DNA from: a virus
Direction: 5' to 3' (one strand)
Virus record (IMG/VR): IMGVR_UViG_3300042311_000159
Coordinates: 1 to 37,191 of that record
DNA length: 37,191 bases
Positions within the stretch are counted from its first letter, which is position 1. The number at the start of each line of letters is the position of its first letter. This document shows positions 1 to 6,149 of the stretch, in pieces. The notes beneath the pieces are model-generated. The model was not told where the DNA came from. It searched no databases and saw only the letters and a list, made by a program, of their open reading frames with translations. The position numbers were made by a program, and so were the translations under genes.

Positions 1-468
1 AACAGCATTTCTTAAACTCCAATATGTAATTTTACTTTCTCGGCTCAGTTCTGAAACTGACTTTTTTTCTATAAAAACCTCCTCAAAAATTTTCTTATAA
101 TATAAATCTTCGTATACATTTTTATTATCTGAGTTATACCATTTCTCCACAGCTTCTAGTTCCTTACTATTATCTATTTCAAAATATACTAAGTCCTCTA
201 TCTCTAGTTCCTGAAAATCTAAAACATCTATAAAGTTTAGTTTCTTTTTTCTGTGGCTATCCTTATAAAGATTATATAAAGTTACATATACAAAATAATA
301 GTTTACCTCATCTCCGTTGTACATTAAATCTTTGTCGTACTTTTCTAAATACTCATAAATTTTAATATACATATCCTGTACAAAGTCCTCACATAAATAC
401 TCAGGGCAGCCAAACGACCTTAAATATTTTATCCAAGTTGTATGCTGTTTAGCTAGTAATTCTAACAT
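1..468 (-). CDS. ECF-type sigma factor-like protein (3' end off the window)
   Basis: This is an open frame of 156 codons from the ATG at 468 that runs off the left edge. The protein begins MLELLAKQ, has a region-2-like stretch (CEDFVQDMYIKIYEYL) near residues 26-41, and ends in a region-4-like helix-turn-helix (VSELSRESKITYWSLRNAV). The right-module protein at 24208-24696 starts MLEKLYKHH and has the same architecture (YEDIVQETYIKLHLY; LSMRKLAKETGISFVSIFH). Judged by that homologue, about 20 residues are missing here. Sigma-like genes often sit just ahead of terminase genes in Bacteroidota phages and may switch on late transcription; that role is inferred. Its start overlaps the stop of the small gene at 462-611. 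Confidence 0.7.
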   Translation of the reverse strand, partial: MLELLAKQHTTWIKYLRSFGCPEYLCEDFVQDMYIKIYEYLEKYDKDLMYNGDEVNYYFVYVTLYNLYKDSHRKKKLNFIDVLDFQELEIEDLVYFEIDNSKELEAVEKWYNSDNKNVYEDLYYKKIFEEVFIEKKSVSELSRESKITYWSLRNAV

Positions 469-611
469 ACTATTTTAATACTTATAAAACCTAATATAAT
501 GTCAATTTCAGTAAATTCGTCTTCCTCTGTAACATCATCATATTCGTAACTAGGTTTGTATACTATCACTCCGATAGCGAAACCTCTAACTCTTGTCAGA
601 TAAAATTTCAT
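462..611 (-). CDS. Small acidic protein, 49 aa, unknown
   Basis: An open frame from ATG 611 (an in-frame ATG also lies at 617) ends at a TAG that overlaps the start of the sigma-like gene. Its start lies inside the end of the 586-972 gene in another frame. The peptide begins MKFYLTRVRGFAIG, is acidic in the middle (YDDVTEEDEF), and ends with a hydrophobic stretch. It fills an otherwise empty 120-bp gap with the tight overlaps seen across this genome, which supports it as real. No family recognised. Confidence 0.45.
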   Translation of the reverse strand: MKFYLTRVRGFAIGVIVYKPSYEYDDVTEEDEFTEIDIILGFISIKIVC

Positions 612-972
612 TTCCATTTATTTCCTCTATTAAATTGTTTAACTTCTCTGTATGGTTTTTATATAAATCATATAAATACATCAAATTTTCTACATCATAA
701 ATAGGTATATTACTCATTACTTTAATAAAAGTCTCATACACTAAATAAACATCGCTTGTATCTTTTTCTTTCTCTTCCCAAAACTTATCGTAATATGTAG
801 TCTCTATGTTTTCTAATATTCTAACTGCATTGTTTATAATCTGTTTGTCTTTTTTCTGAAACAGACCTACAACGCTTAGCTCGTGTAATTGATTATTTAA
901 TATCTGAGCTGTCATTACACTAGTTACTAATTTGTGTACATATTTTTCTGTTAATTCTTTTTTAGTTTCCAT
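586..972 (-). CDS. Hypothetical helical protein, 128 aa
   Basis: A lysine- and glutamate-rich, predominantly helical protein beginning METKKELTEKYVHKL. No catalytic motif, membrane segment or cysteine cluster is visible. The start ATG touches the stop of the upstream gene (972-1190) in a one-base overlap, so the two are probably translationally coupled. It lies between the small early genes and the sigma-like gene of the left module. I see no counterpart in the right module. Function unknown. Confidence 0.65.
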   Translation of the reverse strand: METKKELTEKYVHKLVTSVMTAQILNNQLHELSVVGLFQKKDKQIINNAVRILENIETTYYDKFWEEKEKDTSDVYLVYETFIKVMSNIPIYDVENLMYLYDLYKNHTEKLNNLIEEINGNEILSDKS

Positions 973-1190
973 TAATATTTATTTTCAAATTCAACTTTAT
1001 ATCCTAATTCTTTTAAAACTGCGTGTAATGCTGTTTCTATATCTTCTCCTAAATATCCATTATCCCATATTTCAGGGTTTGGGTGTTCTAATTCTTTATT
1101 ATTTAAATATAATCTTGTGCCAAAACTTGTACAACAACCATCTCCACAAGTATAGTCCCAATGCTTAAATGTTATTTTAATTGTTTCCAT
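972..1190 (-). CDS. Conserved small cysteine-containing phage protein, 72 aa (left copy)
   Basis: It begins METIKITFKHWDYTC and contains a TCGDGCC cluster near residues 14-20, then PNPEIWDN and a C-terminal helix (ALHAVLKELGYKVEF). A close homologue lies at 34545-34760 in the right module and differs at scattered positions. The cysteine cluster could bind a metal, but no known family was recognised. The first residues differ from the right copy (MET- versus MSD-), which fits gene gain or loss at the start codon. Conservation in both early modules suggests a useful early function; its nature is unknown. Confidence 0.75.
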   Translation of the reverse strand: METIKITFKHWDYTCGDGCCTSFGTRLYLNNKELEHPNPEIWDNGYLGEDIETALHAVLKELGYKVEFENKY

Positions 1191-1377
1191 TTACTATATT
1201 TTTTAATTCTATAAATATAGCTGTTGCATTACCTCCCCAAAACATATCGCAATTATCTGCATCTTCCTCTCTATTAAAAATACCATAAGCTTGTCTTTCT
1301 CCTTCAGGTGCTGTATATCTGTAACATATTTCTTTTGACGGGCATTTATCATCTTGGCATTTAGTTATATCACTCAT
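1177..1377 (-). CDS. Small cysteine-rich protein, 66 aa
   Basis: It begins MSDITKCQDDKCPSKEICYRY, with cysteines at residues 7, 12, 18 and 43, a pattern that could form a small zinc- or disulphide-stabilised fold. It overlaps both neighbours: the stop of the 1370-1534 gene and the start of the 972-1190 gene. The right module lacks this gene at the equivalent place: there, the codons for MSDI lead directly into the HWDYTC protein. That makes it a cleanly inserted or deleted cassette. Function unknown. Confidence 0.65.
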   Translation of the reverse strand: MSDITKCQDDKCPSKEICYRYTAPEGERQAYGIFNREEDADNCDMFWGGNATAIFIELKNIVNGNN

Positions 1378-1534
1378 CTGCTAATTCTTTTATTGCCTCG
1401 TTAATACTTTTTTGTTGATATCCCATTTGAATTAATAAACCTGTAATAATATCTAATACTTCTACAGCTTCTAAATCATCATTTGGTGTTTCTACTGTGT
1501 ATGTATTTCCGTAATGTTGTATTTCTATTTTCAT
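1370..1534 (-). CDS. Conserved small phage protein, 54 aa (left copy)
   Basis: Begins MKIEIQHYGNTYTVET and ends INEAIKELADE. The ATG at 1534 is chosen because the right-module homologue (34753-34917) starts at the same residue and a longer upstream extension has no counterpart there. A short beta-strand-rich N-terminus is followed by a helical half (VLDIITGLLIQMGYQQ). It is probably an immunity or metabolism accessory, but nothing in the sequence says which. Function unknown. Confidence 0.7.
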   Translation of the reverse strand: MKIEIQHYGNTYTVETPNDDLEAVEVLDIITGLLIQMGYQQKSINEAIKELADE

Positions 1535-1752
1535 AGCTTTAAAATTTCTTCTTTTACTTCTTTCCAATATCCAACGCAAGACCAAATCATTTCATCAAAC
1601 TGAATTTGTTGTTGTTTTATCATCTCATCAATTGCTATTAATGCACATTGTTTGGCTGTTGGTGTATAAATCACTGAGTAATCTGATAACTTTACTTTAT
1701 TTAAATTCATATATCTATTTACTAACTCTTCGGCTTTTTCTTTTGGTGTCAT
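1531..1752 (-). CDS. Conserved small phage protein (MTPKEKAEEL family), 73 aa (left copy)
   Basis: It begins MTPKEKAEELVNRYMNL and ends YWKEVKEEILKL. The ATG at 1752 is preferred over an upstream in-frame ATG because the right-module homologue (35026-35259) begins at the same MTPKEK, and because this ATG lies directly after the stop of the replication ATPase gene. The first two thirds are nearly identical between copies and the middle differs (MIKQQQIQFDEM here, a glycine-rich stretch on the right). Similar short helical proteins are common in Flavobacteriia phages. Role unknown. Confidence 0.7.
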   Translation of the reverse strand: MTPKEKAEELVNRYMNLNKVKLSDYSVIYTPTAKQCALIAIDEMIKQQQIQFDEMIWSCVGYWKEVKEEILKL

Positions 1753-1753
1753 A

Positions 1754-2668
1754 TTAAAATGGTGCTTTCTGTTCCTCAATTAATTTTAAAATACTCTTTC
1801 CTCCTATCTCATAACCTACATTATTTTTCATAGCTCGCATCTCTATTGGACTGTCTATGCTATTAGGTCTCCCTCCTGTTTCTATCTCTTTGACTTTACG
1901 CATATAAATCTGAGTTTTCATATAATCTGCTGCGTGGTATATATATCTATGTATTACCATAAAATCATCGCATCGGTTTACAAATTTCCCTCCTCCCTCA
2001 ATATCTGAGCTGTTAGGTGGTACAGGGTGTCCTGCATAAAAGTGTCCGTCTCTATGTACTTTTCTAATACTTTCTGTACTAGGGTGTCCACATATCCACA
2101 TAGCAACTTTATTAACCTTACAAAATATTCTCATTTCACTAGTTGCATAATAATCGTAATCGTGAGAGTTACCTCCTACCGATTTTAGTACCTGACTATC
2201 TTTAGCAATAGAATTATACGGGTCTAGTAATACTCCGTCATAGTCCCAAGCTTCCTTAACTGCCTTACCTAAGTCCAATAACTGCTTATATGTATATATT
2301 CTATCTGTAGCTACAAATTTAAAATGGTCATTTATCCATCCTACTTGGTAATTAAAATCGAAATCGTCAATATGTTGTATCGGCTTTTCACAAAGGTACT
2401 CAACTAATCTACGTATAACTCCGTATGTTTCATTCTCAGAAGTATAAACTAACCATTTAAGATTATACTTTTTTGAATAACATAACATTAAATACATTAT
2501 TACCGAAGTCTTACCTACGTTTGCGTGTCCTAATATAAAATTAAGGTTTGTAGGCTTAAATCTAAAATACTCATCTATTTCAGGTATCTCTAATTTTAAA
2601 CCCTCTTTAATATTTCCTAACTTAACCTGTCTTAATAATTCTATTTGTTGTTCTATTTCTACTAGCAT
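1754..2668 (-). CDS. RecA-fold (DnaB/RepA-like) replicative ATPase, left module
   Basis: A 304-aa protein with a Walker A motif GHANVGKT (residues 47-54) and a Walker B-like YDGVLLDP (143-150, Asp149). A sensor-like segment AMWICGH follows, then a conserved tail around GGGKFVNRCDDF. This is the RecA-type core seen in DnaB-family and RepA-family helicases, without an N-terminal primase or DnaG-binding domain, so it is probably the replicative helicase or helicase-like ATPase of this phage. It follows an SSB-like gene across a terminator-like hairpin and precedes the small MTPKEK gene. The right module has a different RecA-fold ATPase in the same role (28329-29165). Confidence 0.8.
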   Translation of the reverse strand: MLVEIEQQIELLRQVKLGNIKEGLKLEIPEIDEYFRFKPTNLNFILGHANVGKTSVIMYLMLCYSKKYNLKWLVYTSENETYGVIRRLVEYLCEKPIQHIDDFDFNYQVGWINDHFKFVATDRIYTYKQLLDLGKAVKEAWDYDGVLLDPYNSIAKDSQVLKSVGGNSHDYDYYATSEMRIFCKVNKVAMWICGHPSTESIRKVHRDGHFYAGHPVPPNSSDIEGGGKFVNRCDDFMVIHRYIYHAADYMKTQIYMRKVKEIETGGRPNSIDSPIEMRAMKNNVGYEIGGKSILKLIEEQKAPF

Positions 2669-2682
2669 CTTTTATGTGTATT

Positions 2683-2711
2683 AAAAAAGGGGCAACTATA
2701 ACAGCCACCCC
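2683..2711 (-). terminator. Intrinsic terminator between SSB-like and ATPase genes
   Basis: Read on the minus strand, GGGGUGGC (2711-2704) pairs with GUUGCCCC (2696-2689) using three G-U pairs around a 7-nt loop, followed by six U (2688-2683). It sits directly after the SSB-like gene. A hairpin also follows the SSB-like gene in the right module (30727-30750). Confidence 0.6.
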
Positions 2712-2720
2712 ATATTATTA

Positions 2721-3011
2721 TTAAAATGGTAAATCATCTTCTACTTTAGCAGCTACCTCTCTGTCGGGCATATGACTTGAAGCAGGAACCGCAGCTCTTT
2801 TATCTAATTTAGTAATCTTTCCGTAAAACTTATCAGCATCTTTTTTAGACTTTAAAATATCTACAGTTAGCCATCCATTATTCTGAGCAATATATTCTTT
2901 ATGCTCTATTAAAAAATTACTAAACTCTGCTACGTTAAAGTGTAAGTTAGTTACGATAAAATCGTGCTTTGCTTTTTTTGGTATTAAACCATTTACTAAT
3001 ATATTTTCCAT
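2721..3011 (-). CDS. SSB-like protein with acidic DDLPF tail, left module
   Basis: A 96-aa protein from the ATG at 3011, which lies just past the stop of the upstream gene; an in-frame ATG at 3032 would add seven residues. The last residues, EDDLPF, match the acidic tip with terminal Pro-Phe by which bacterial and phage SSBs recruit replication proteins. A short Ala/Pro-rich linker precedes the tip, as in SSBs. The body (residues 1-75) does not show a clear OB-fold signature, so the DNA-binding role is inferred from the tail and from its place next to the replication ATPase. Confidence 0.55.
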   Translation of the reverse strand: MENILVNGLIPKKAKHDFIVTNLHFNVAEFSNFLIEHKEYIAQNNGWLTVDILKSKKDADKFYGKITKLDKRAAVPASSHMPDREVAAKVEDDLPF

Positions 3012-3013
3012 CT

Positions 3014-3391
3014 CTATGAATTTGTTACCCAATTAAATAATATTTCTGCATCTGTAATTATATCCTGAACTCCTACACCTGTTCTCTGAGCATTAAACTC
3101 AGCAGCTGCCTTAATACAAGTTTGTCTAATAATACTAGTCTGAGTATCTACACTCTTACTCTCGTACTTTTTTTCCTGAGGTACAAAGGTTTTAGGTGTA
3201 TCTCTTAGTAATTTAGCATTACCATACTGCTCATTAGTAACTTCATAATTAATAGTATCTCCTATCTTAGCACTAAATTCTCCTTTAGCGAAAAACGTTA
3301 GAGCTTTACCATTAGATAAGGTTACCTTAAATTTGTTCATTCCATTCCATAAGCCGTTTTGCTCGACTTGTTTAACTTGGCTAGTTTCCAT
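3014..3391 (-). CDS. Putative OB-fold replication/recombination accessory, 125 aa
   Basis: The N-terminal half is beta-rich (NKFKVTLSNGKALTFFAKGE; DTINYEVTNEQYGNAKLLRD) and looks like a small OB-fold. A Lys/Gln-rich linker and a C-terminal helical region (IIRQTCIKAAAEFNAQ) follow. It lies directly upstream of the DDLPF-tailed protein, and the two could act together as a single-stranded-DNA-binding pair. No catalytic residues are evident. The OB-fold call is by eye only. Confidence 0.5.
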   Translation of the reverse strand: METSQVKQVEQNGLWNGMNKFKVTLSNGKALTFFAKGEFSAKIGDTINYEVTNEQYGNAKLLRDTPKTFVPQEKKYESKSVDTQTSIIRQTCIKAAAEFNAQRTGVGVQDIITDAEILFNWVTNS

Positions 3392-3554
3392 AGTTTAAAT
3401 GATTATAATTAATAGTTAATATTTCATTACGATTATCGTAATATTCTAATTTTTGAGCTAAATAAAGATTTTCTAATCTTAATCTGTCTAACTCTTTTTC
3501 CATAGCACTCACTCTAAATAGCAAGTATTCTAAATGCTCATCTTTTGTTTCCAT
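3381..3554 (-). CDS. Small coiled-coil protein, 57 aa
   Basis: An open frame from ATG 3554 to TAG 3381 whose stop overlaps the next gene's start by 11 bases. The central region (VSAMEKELDRLRLENLYLAQ) is a heptad-like coiled coil. It is the first gene of the left replication operon, downstream of an AT-rich promoter-like region. Short coiled-coil proteins at the head of phage early operons are common; function unknown. Confidence 0.55.
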   Translation of the reverse strand: METKDEHLEYLLFRVSAMEKELDRLRLENLYLAQKLEYYDNRNEILTINYNHLNYGN

Positions 3555-3581
3555 TTGTTCTAGTTTTAATTAATAATAAAA

Positions 3582-3620
3582 CAAAATTATAAAAAGATTT
3601 TTAATAAAAAAAATAAATTT
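3582..3620 (-). promoter_or_regulatory. Candidate promoter for the left replication operon
   Basis: On the minus strand, TAATTTTG (3589-3582) fits the Bacteroidota -7 consensus TAnnTTTG. Upstream lies a T-tract with ATTAAAAA, a looser version of the element seen at three right-module promoters. No TTTG is present at -33. It lies 28 bases upstream of the ATG at 3554. Moderate to weak evidence. Confidence 0.35.
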
Positions 3621-3673
3621 AATAAAAAAATACAAATATTTTTAAAATTGTAGGAATTATAAGGGTTTCAAAC

Positions 3674-3708
3674 ATAAAAAAAGTGGCTACTAAATGAATA
3701 GCAACCAC
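3674..3708 (-). terminator. Intrinsic terminator after the NinG-like gene
   Basis: On the minus strand GUGGUUGCUA (3708-3699) pairs with UAGUAGCCAC (3692-3683), ten pairs including two G-U, around a six-base loop, followed by a run of U from 3682. It separates the NinG-like gene from the replication operon. Confidence 0.7.
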
Positions 3709-3728
3709 CTTAATACTAAAAGAAAACT

Positions 3729-3759
3729 GAGTTATTAACTCAAACTAGATTAAATCTAG
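3729..3759. repeat. Two adjacent perfect palindromes
   Basis: GAGTTATTAACTC (3729-3741) and CTAGATTAAATCTAG (3745-3759) are each perfect inverted repeats with a one-base centre, separated by three bases. They lie between the NinG-like stop and its terminator. This could be a repressor-binding site or an RNA-processing hairpin; no protein partner can be named. Confidence 0.55.
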
Positions 3760-3790
3760 AACAGAACACAGCAAAGATATGATTAATTTT

Positions 3791-4180
3791 TTAATGTGCA
3801 AATGTTTTATTGATTATTTTATATTTTTCTATCATTTCCTCTAATTCAAAGTCAGATAGCTTTAAAGTTTGTTTAGACTGTATTAATAACTCCTCTGCTT
3901 TATCTTTATTATAAGTAGCATTCAAATATAAACCGAATTTATATTGCTCTCCATATCTCATTACATTACAGGTATAACATTGAACTTGGCAATTATCCTC
4001 ATCCCATCTAGTAGCATAATGCTTTCTACTCATAAAATGCCCACATTGTAACTGCTTTACTTCTTTTACTGTTCCACAGGTTACACACTCAGCCATTCCA
4101 TTTTTAGCGTATCTGTTCCTGATAAAAATACTAAACTCTTTGTCTAGTTTGTCTATTAAACTCTTTCTTTTTGTTTTCAT
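3791..4180 (-). CDS. NinG-like HNH/zinc nuclease, left module
   Basis: A 129-aa protein with CVTC (residues 32-35), QCGHFMSR (45-52) and NCQVQCYTC (63-71). This is the paired-Cys and central CGHF pattern of lambda NinG (Rap) and related HNH proteins. NinG acts at recombination intermediates such as Holliday or D-loop junctions. It lies alone between the spanin pair and a terminator. The right module has a longer relative (26616-27161) with an extra N-terminal zinc knuckle, so the two are not recent duplicates. The ATG at 4180 is only four bases below a TAnnTTTG match, which hints at a very short leader. Confidence 0.7.
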   Translation of the reverse strand: MKTKRKSLIDKLDKEFSIFIRNRYAKNGMAECVTCGTVKEVKQLQCGHFMSRKHYATRWDEDNCQVQCYTCNVMRYGEQYKFGLYLNATYNKDKAEELLIQSKQTLKLSDFELEEMIEKYKIINKTFAH

Positions 4181-4402
4181 ATTTCAAAGGTACAAAATAT
4201 ATTTTAAATAATAGTTTTAATATCTTTTTAATATCTTATTGTAAATTAGTTTTTTAATTTAAAAAATAAACGCTATATATAATGTAGTTACTATATGTTT
4301 CTAATTATATATTCTAATATATAACTAATAATAATTATATATTCTAATTATATAGTATTCTATTATATAGCTATTATATATATAATAATTATATAGGGTT
4401 TT
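4181..4402. other. Very AT-rich gene-free stretch with repeats; possible promoter or origin
   Basis: There is no gene in these 222 bases. On the minus strand TACCTTTG (4192-4185) matches the -7 box TAnnTTTG only four bases before the NinG-like start, with no clear -33 box. The remainder is almost pure A+T and includes a 17-base direct repeat (4302-4318 and 4332-4348). The left module's lysis and early genes meet here, which fits a control region or an easily melted origin. Neither role is proven. Confidence 0.4.
4302..4348. repeat. 17-bp direct repeat pair (iteron-like)
   Basis: TAATTATATATTCTAAT occurs exactly at 4302-4318 and 4332-4348, a 30-base period, with degenerate related copies to about 4392. 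In such AT-rich DNA chance repeats are possible, but the exact length and spacing are suggestive of iterons. Confidence 0.45.
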
Positions 4403-4849
4403 TTAGAAGATTTTATATTCTATATTTATACCAAATTGGGAACTCAGATATAAATTATAATTATTAACTGACAAATAAGAGCCTATATAAAACTTATCAT
4501 AGTTTAATCTGACTGTATTATATAACTCAAACCTATTTGTAATATTACTTCCTATCCTTATATCTAATTTTAAGCTCTTTTTAGATAGTTTATTTATAAT
4601 ATCTTGTTGGTTTAATATAATCTTATCACTAAGTGTATTTAAGTCTCTTAAAACGAGTATTTCATTATCCTTAGTGTTTATTAAGCTATCCTGAAACTTA
4701 GATATGTTTTTTAAGTTATCATATCTAGTCAAATCTTTAACAACTTCTCTAGCTACTTTACTGCTTAATACTATCTTTGTCGTATCTATTTGTGAAAAAC
4801 CTTTCAAGCTCAGCATTACTATAAGTATCAATAACTTTAATCTGCTCAT
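4403..4849 (-). CDS. Putative outer-membrane spanin subunit with C-terminal beta strands
   Basis: A 148-aa protein starting MSRLKLLILIVMLSLKGFSQ, a signal peptide with the GFSQ cleavage region typical of Flavobacteriia, and no lipobox cysteine. A coiled-coil-like middle (residues 45-95) leads to four alternating beta strands ending GINIEYKIF. Its start lies inside the preceding membrane-protein gene, the embedded arrangement typical of Rz/Rz1 spanin genes. In that reading it would be the outer-membrane partner, anchored by strands rather than by lipid. The right module's 33916-34542 protein ends in similar strands (IGIGYYLKIF). An alternative is an unrelated outer-membrane protein. Confidence 0.5.
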   Translation of the reverse strand: MSRLKLLILIVMLSLKGFSQIDTTKIVLSSKVAREVVKDLTRYDNLKNISKFQDSLINTKDNEILVLRDLNTLSDKIILNQQDIINKLSKKSLKLDIRIGSNITNRFELYNTVRLNYDKFYIGSYLSVNNYNLYLSSQFGINIEYKIF

Positions 4850-5081
4850 ATTCTTTTTCTTTAATTACCTTAATTTTATTAATATACTTAGTCTGTGTTT
4901 TAATTATAATCTTTAAACTATCTTTTAAGGCTGTTTTCTTTACTTCTAAGCGATTATTATTAGTTTTTAGGGTATTTATACTACTTCTATTTTTAAAGTC
5001 CTTATAAACGACAAAAGCAATAATCGTTAAAATTACTGCTATCATCCATTTATATTTTTTTATAAACTGTAATACTACCAT
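4758..5081 (-). CDS. Putative inner-membrane spanin (Rz-like)
   Basis: A 107-aa protein with one N-terminal membrane segment (residues 11-27, KWMIAVILTIIAFVVYK) followed by a long charged coiled coil (NTLKTNNNRLEVKKTALKD). This is the topology of an i-spanin: cytoplasmic N-terminus, membrane anchor, periplasmic rod. It overlaps the endolysin gene upstream and contains the start of the putative outer-membrane partner. Spanins fuse inner and outer membranes at the last step of lysis. Assignment rests on topology and gene order. Confidence 0.55.
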   Translation of the reverse strand: MVVLQFIKKYKWMIAVILTIIAFVVYKDFKNRSSINTLKTNNNRLEVKKTALKDSLKIIIKTQTKYINKIKVIKEKEYEQIKVIDTYSNAELERFFTNRYDKDSIKQ

Positions 5082-5502
5082 TCTTGTAAGCTTTCAATAT
5101 TTGTTTACGTGGTTTGCTAGAAAAAGATACGTGAACCCAAGCAGGGTTCTCATCATTTCCGAACTCCCATATAAGTTGGTCGAACTTTAAATTGTCTTTA
5201 ATAAAATTAAATATCTCTGAGTTACTAACTTCTGTATTGTCATTATCAATATCCACTGCCTGACCTATTAAATGTTGCGAATTATGTGCTCCACCTATTT
5301 TTTTATTTAAAGCAGGACTTCTATATCCTGAGGTAATATGTATAGGTTTCTCGAAATGTTCTCTAATTGGCTCTAATATTGTCTCTGCTAGTATTGTTAA
5401 ATTCTTAATACTTTTATCATCAGCTATATTGCTAATTCCGTATCTTTTAGCAGCTGCACTATTGCAAAACTCAGCTAAGGTAAAATGTTTACTTATTCTC
5501 AT
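5050..5502 (-). CDS. M15-type peptidase endolysin
   Basis: A 150-aa protein with the zinc peptidase M15 signature: SGYRSPALN (residues 58-66), then SQHLIGQAVDID with His77 and Asp84, and WVHVS with His124 as third zinc ligand. These enzymes cut peptide cross-links in peptidoglycan. It follows two small membrane proteins (holin candidates) and overlaps the spanin-like gene downstream, completing a lysis cassette. There is no signal peptide, so export should depend on a holin. In the right-module phage an unrelated amidase takes this slot (36601-37011). Confidence 0.85.
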   Translation of the reverse strand: MRISKHFTLAEFCNSAAAKRYGISNIADDKSIKNLTILAETILEPIREHFEKPIHITSGYRSPALNKKIGGAHNSQHLIGQAVDIDNDNTEVSNSEIFNFIKDNLKFDQLIWEFGNDENPAWVHVSFSSKPRKQILKAYKNGSITVYKKI

Positions 5503-5656
5503 CTTTTTTATTTTTATAAGTTTCTATTATTTTTAATACAGTATAAAATATAGAGGCAATTAATAGAATTATTTTTAAAGCGTTTTCTATGTTAGAGAAA
5601 CTTAAAGCCATTGTTATAGTATTTAAAAAATACAATTTTAAATCGTTATTAGACAT
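5489..5656 (-). CDS. Small membrane protein of the lysis cassette, 55 aa (left version)
   Basis: An open frame from ATG 5656, overlapping the stop of the holin-like gene, to TAA 5489, overlapping the endolysin start. It begins MSNNDLKLYFLNT, with one membrane segment near residues 27-46 (ALKIILLIASIFYTVLKIIE) and a charged C-terminus. It could be a second holin component or an antiholin. Its N-terminal two thirds lie in the 127-bp repeat, so the protein at 36998-37165 is identical there and differs only near its C-terminus, where the two genomes part. Confidence 0.65.
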   Translation of the reverse strand: MSNNDLKLYFLNTITMALSFSNIENALKIILLIASIFYTVLKIIETYKNKKDENK

Positions 5657-5682
5657 TTTTACTTTTCATTAAACGTTCAACA
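5556..5682. repeat. Copy 1 of exact 127-bp direct repeat (junction)
   Basis: Identical over all 127 bases to 37065-37191, the end of the window. The base before it differs (G at 5555, A at 37064), and similarity then falls off gradually through the end of the small membrane gene. The exact length equals a common assembler k-mer setting. The simplest reading is that two related genomes enter the same sequence here. Confidence 0.9.
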
Positions 5683-5843
5683 ATATTCGTAACTCCCTCT
5701 ATAGTTATATAAGAAGTAGAAACTATAACCCAATCAGTAGAAGTAATAACTCCAAAGAATAAACCTATCGAAGCTATTACAAATACTGTTAGTTTTCTAC
5801 TTAACCACTTATTTAAAAATAAATCTATTTTCTGTCTAGTCAT
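5649..5843 (-). CDS. Putative holin, 64 aa
   Basis: A 64-aa protein with a basic N-terminus (MTRQKIDLFLNKWLSRK), a strong membrane segment (residues 18-35, LTVFVIASIGLFFGVITS) and a second weaker hydrophobic stretch (DWVIVSTSYITIEGV), ending in a basic tail. Size and topology fit a small phage holin, which would release the endolysin at a set time. It is coupled to its upstream gene by a one-base overlap and to the second small membrane gene downstream. The last ten codons also appear at the right edge of the window. Confidence 0.65.
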   Translation of the reverse strand: MTRQKIDLFLNKWLSRKLTVFVIASIGLFFGVITSTDWVIVSTSYITIEGVTNIVERLMKSKNV

Positions 5844-6148
5844 TACGAAGCAAATATATGTTTAGGGTTTTCTACCTCAATAGCATTAGTAAACTTAATT
5901 TCTTTTTCGCTCATTACGTCATAATGGTAACCATCTGCGTAAACAGGTGCAGTAATTTCATTAAATTCACTATCGTAAGTGCCATTCTCTAAAACGATTA
6001 AACCAATTTCTACAATAGCTTGTATACCTTGTCCATAAGATAAAGTAATTTCTTTGTTAAGGTTTTCTACTTCTACATAAACTTTTTTAGCTAATAAATC
6101 AGCTATTGCAGTTTCTTTGTCTGTGTATTTTAATTTATATATATTCAT
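5843..6148 (-). CDS. Hypothetical late protein between fibre and holin, 101 aa
   Basis: Begins MNIYKLKYTDKETAIADLL and ends VENPKHIFAS. It is a compact alpha/beta-looking protein without membrane segments or signal peptide. It starts two bases after the fibre gene stop and overlaps the holin start by one base, so it is part of the late operon. Proteins of this size next to fibre genes are often tail or fibre accessories, but nothing in the sequence proves that. Confidence 0.65.
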   Translation of the reverse strand: MNIYKLKYTDKETAIADLLAKKVYVEVENLNKEITLSYGQGIQAIVEIGLIVLENGTYDSEFNEITAPVYADGYHYDVMSEKEIKFTNAIEVENPKHIFAS

Positions 6149-6149
6149 T

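Noticed and set aside
4299-4392. Short CRISPR-like array
   Set aside because: Repeat units are only A+T, degenerate, with spacers that are themselves repeats; no cas genes nearby.
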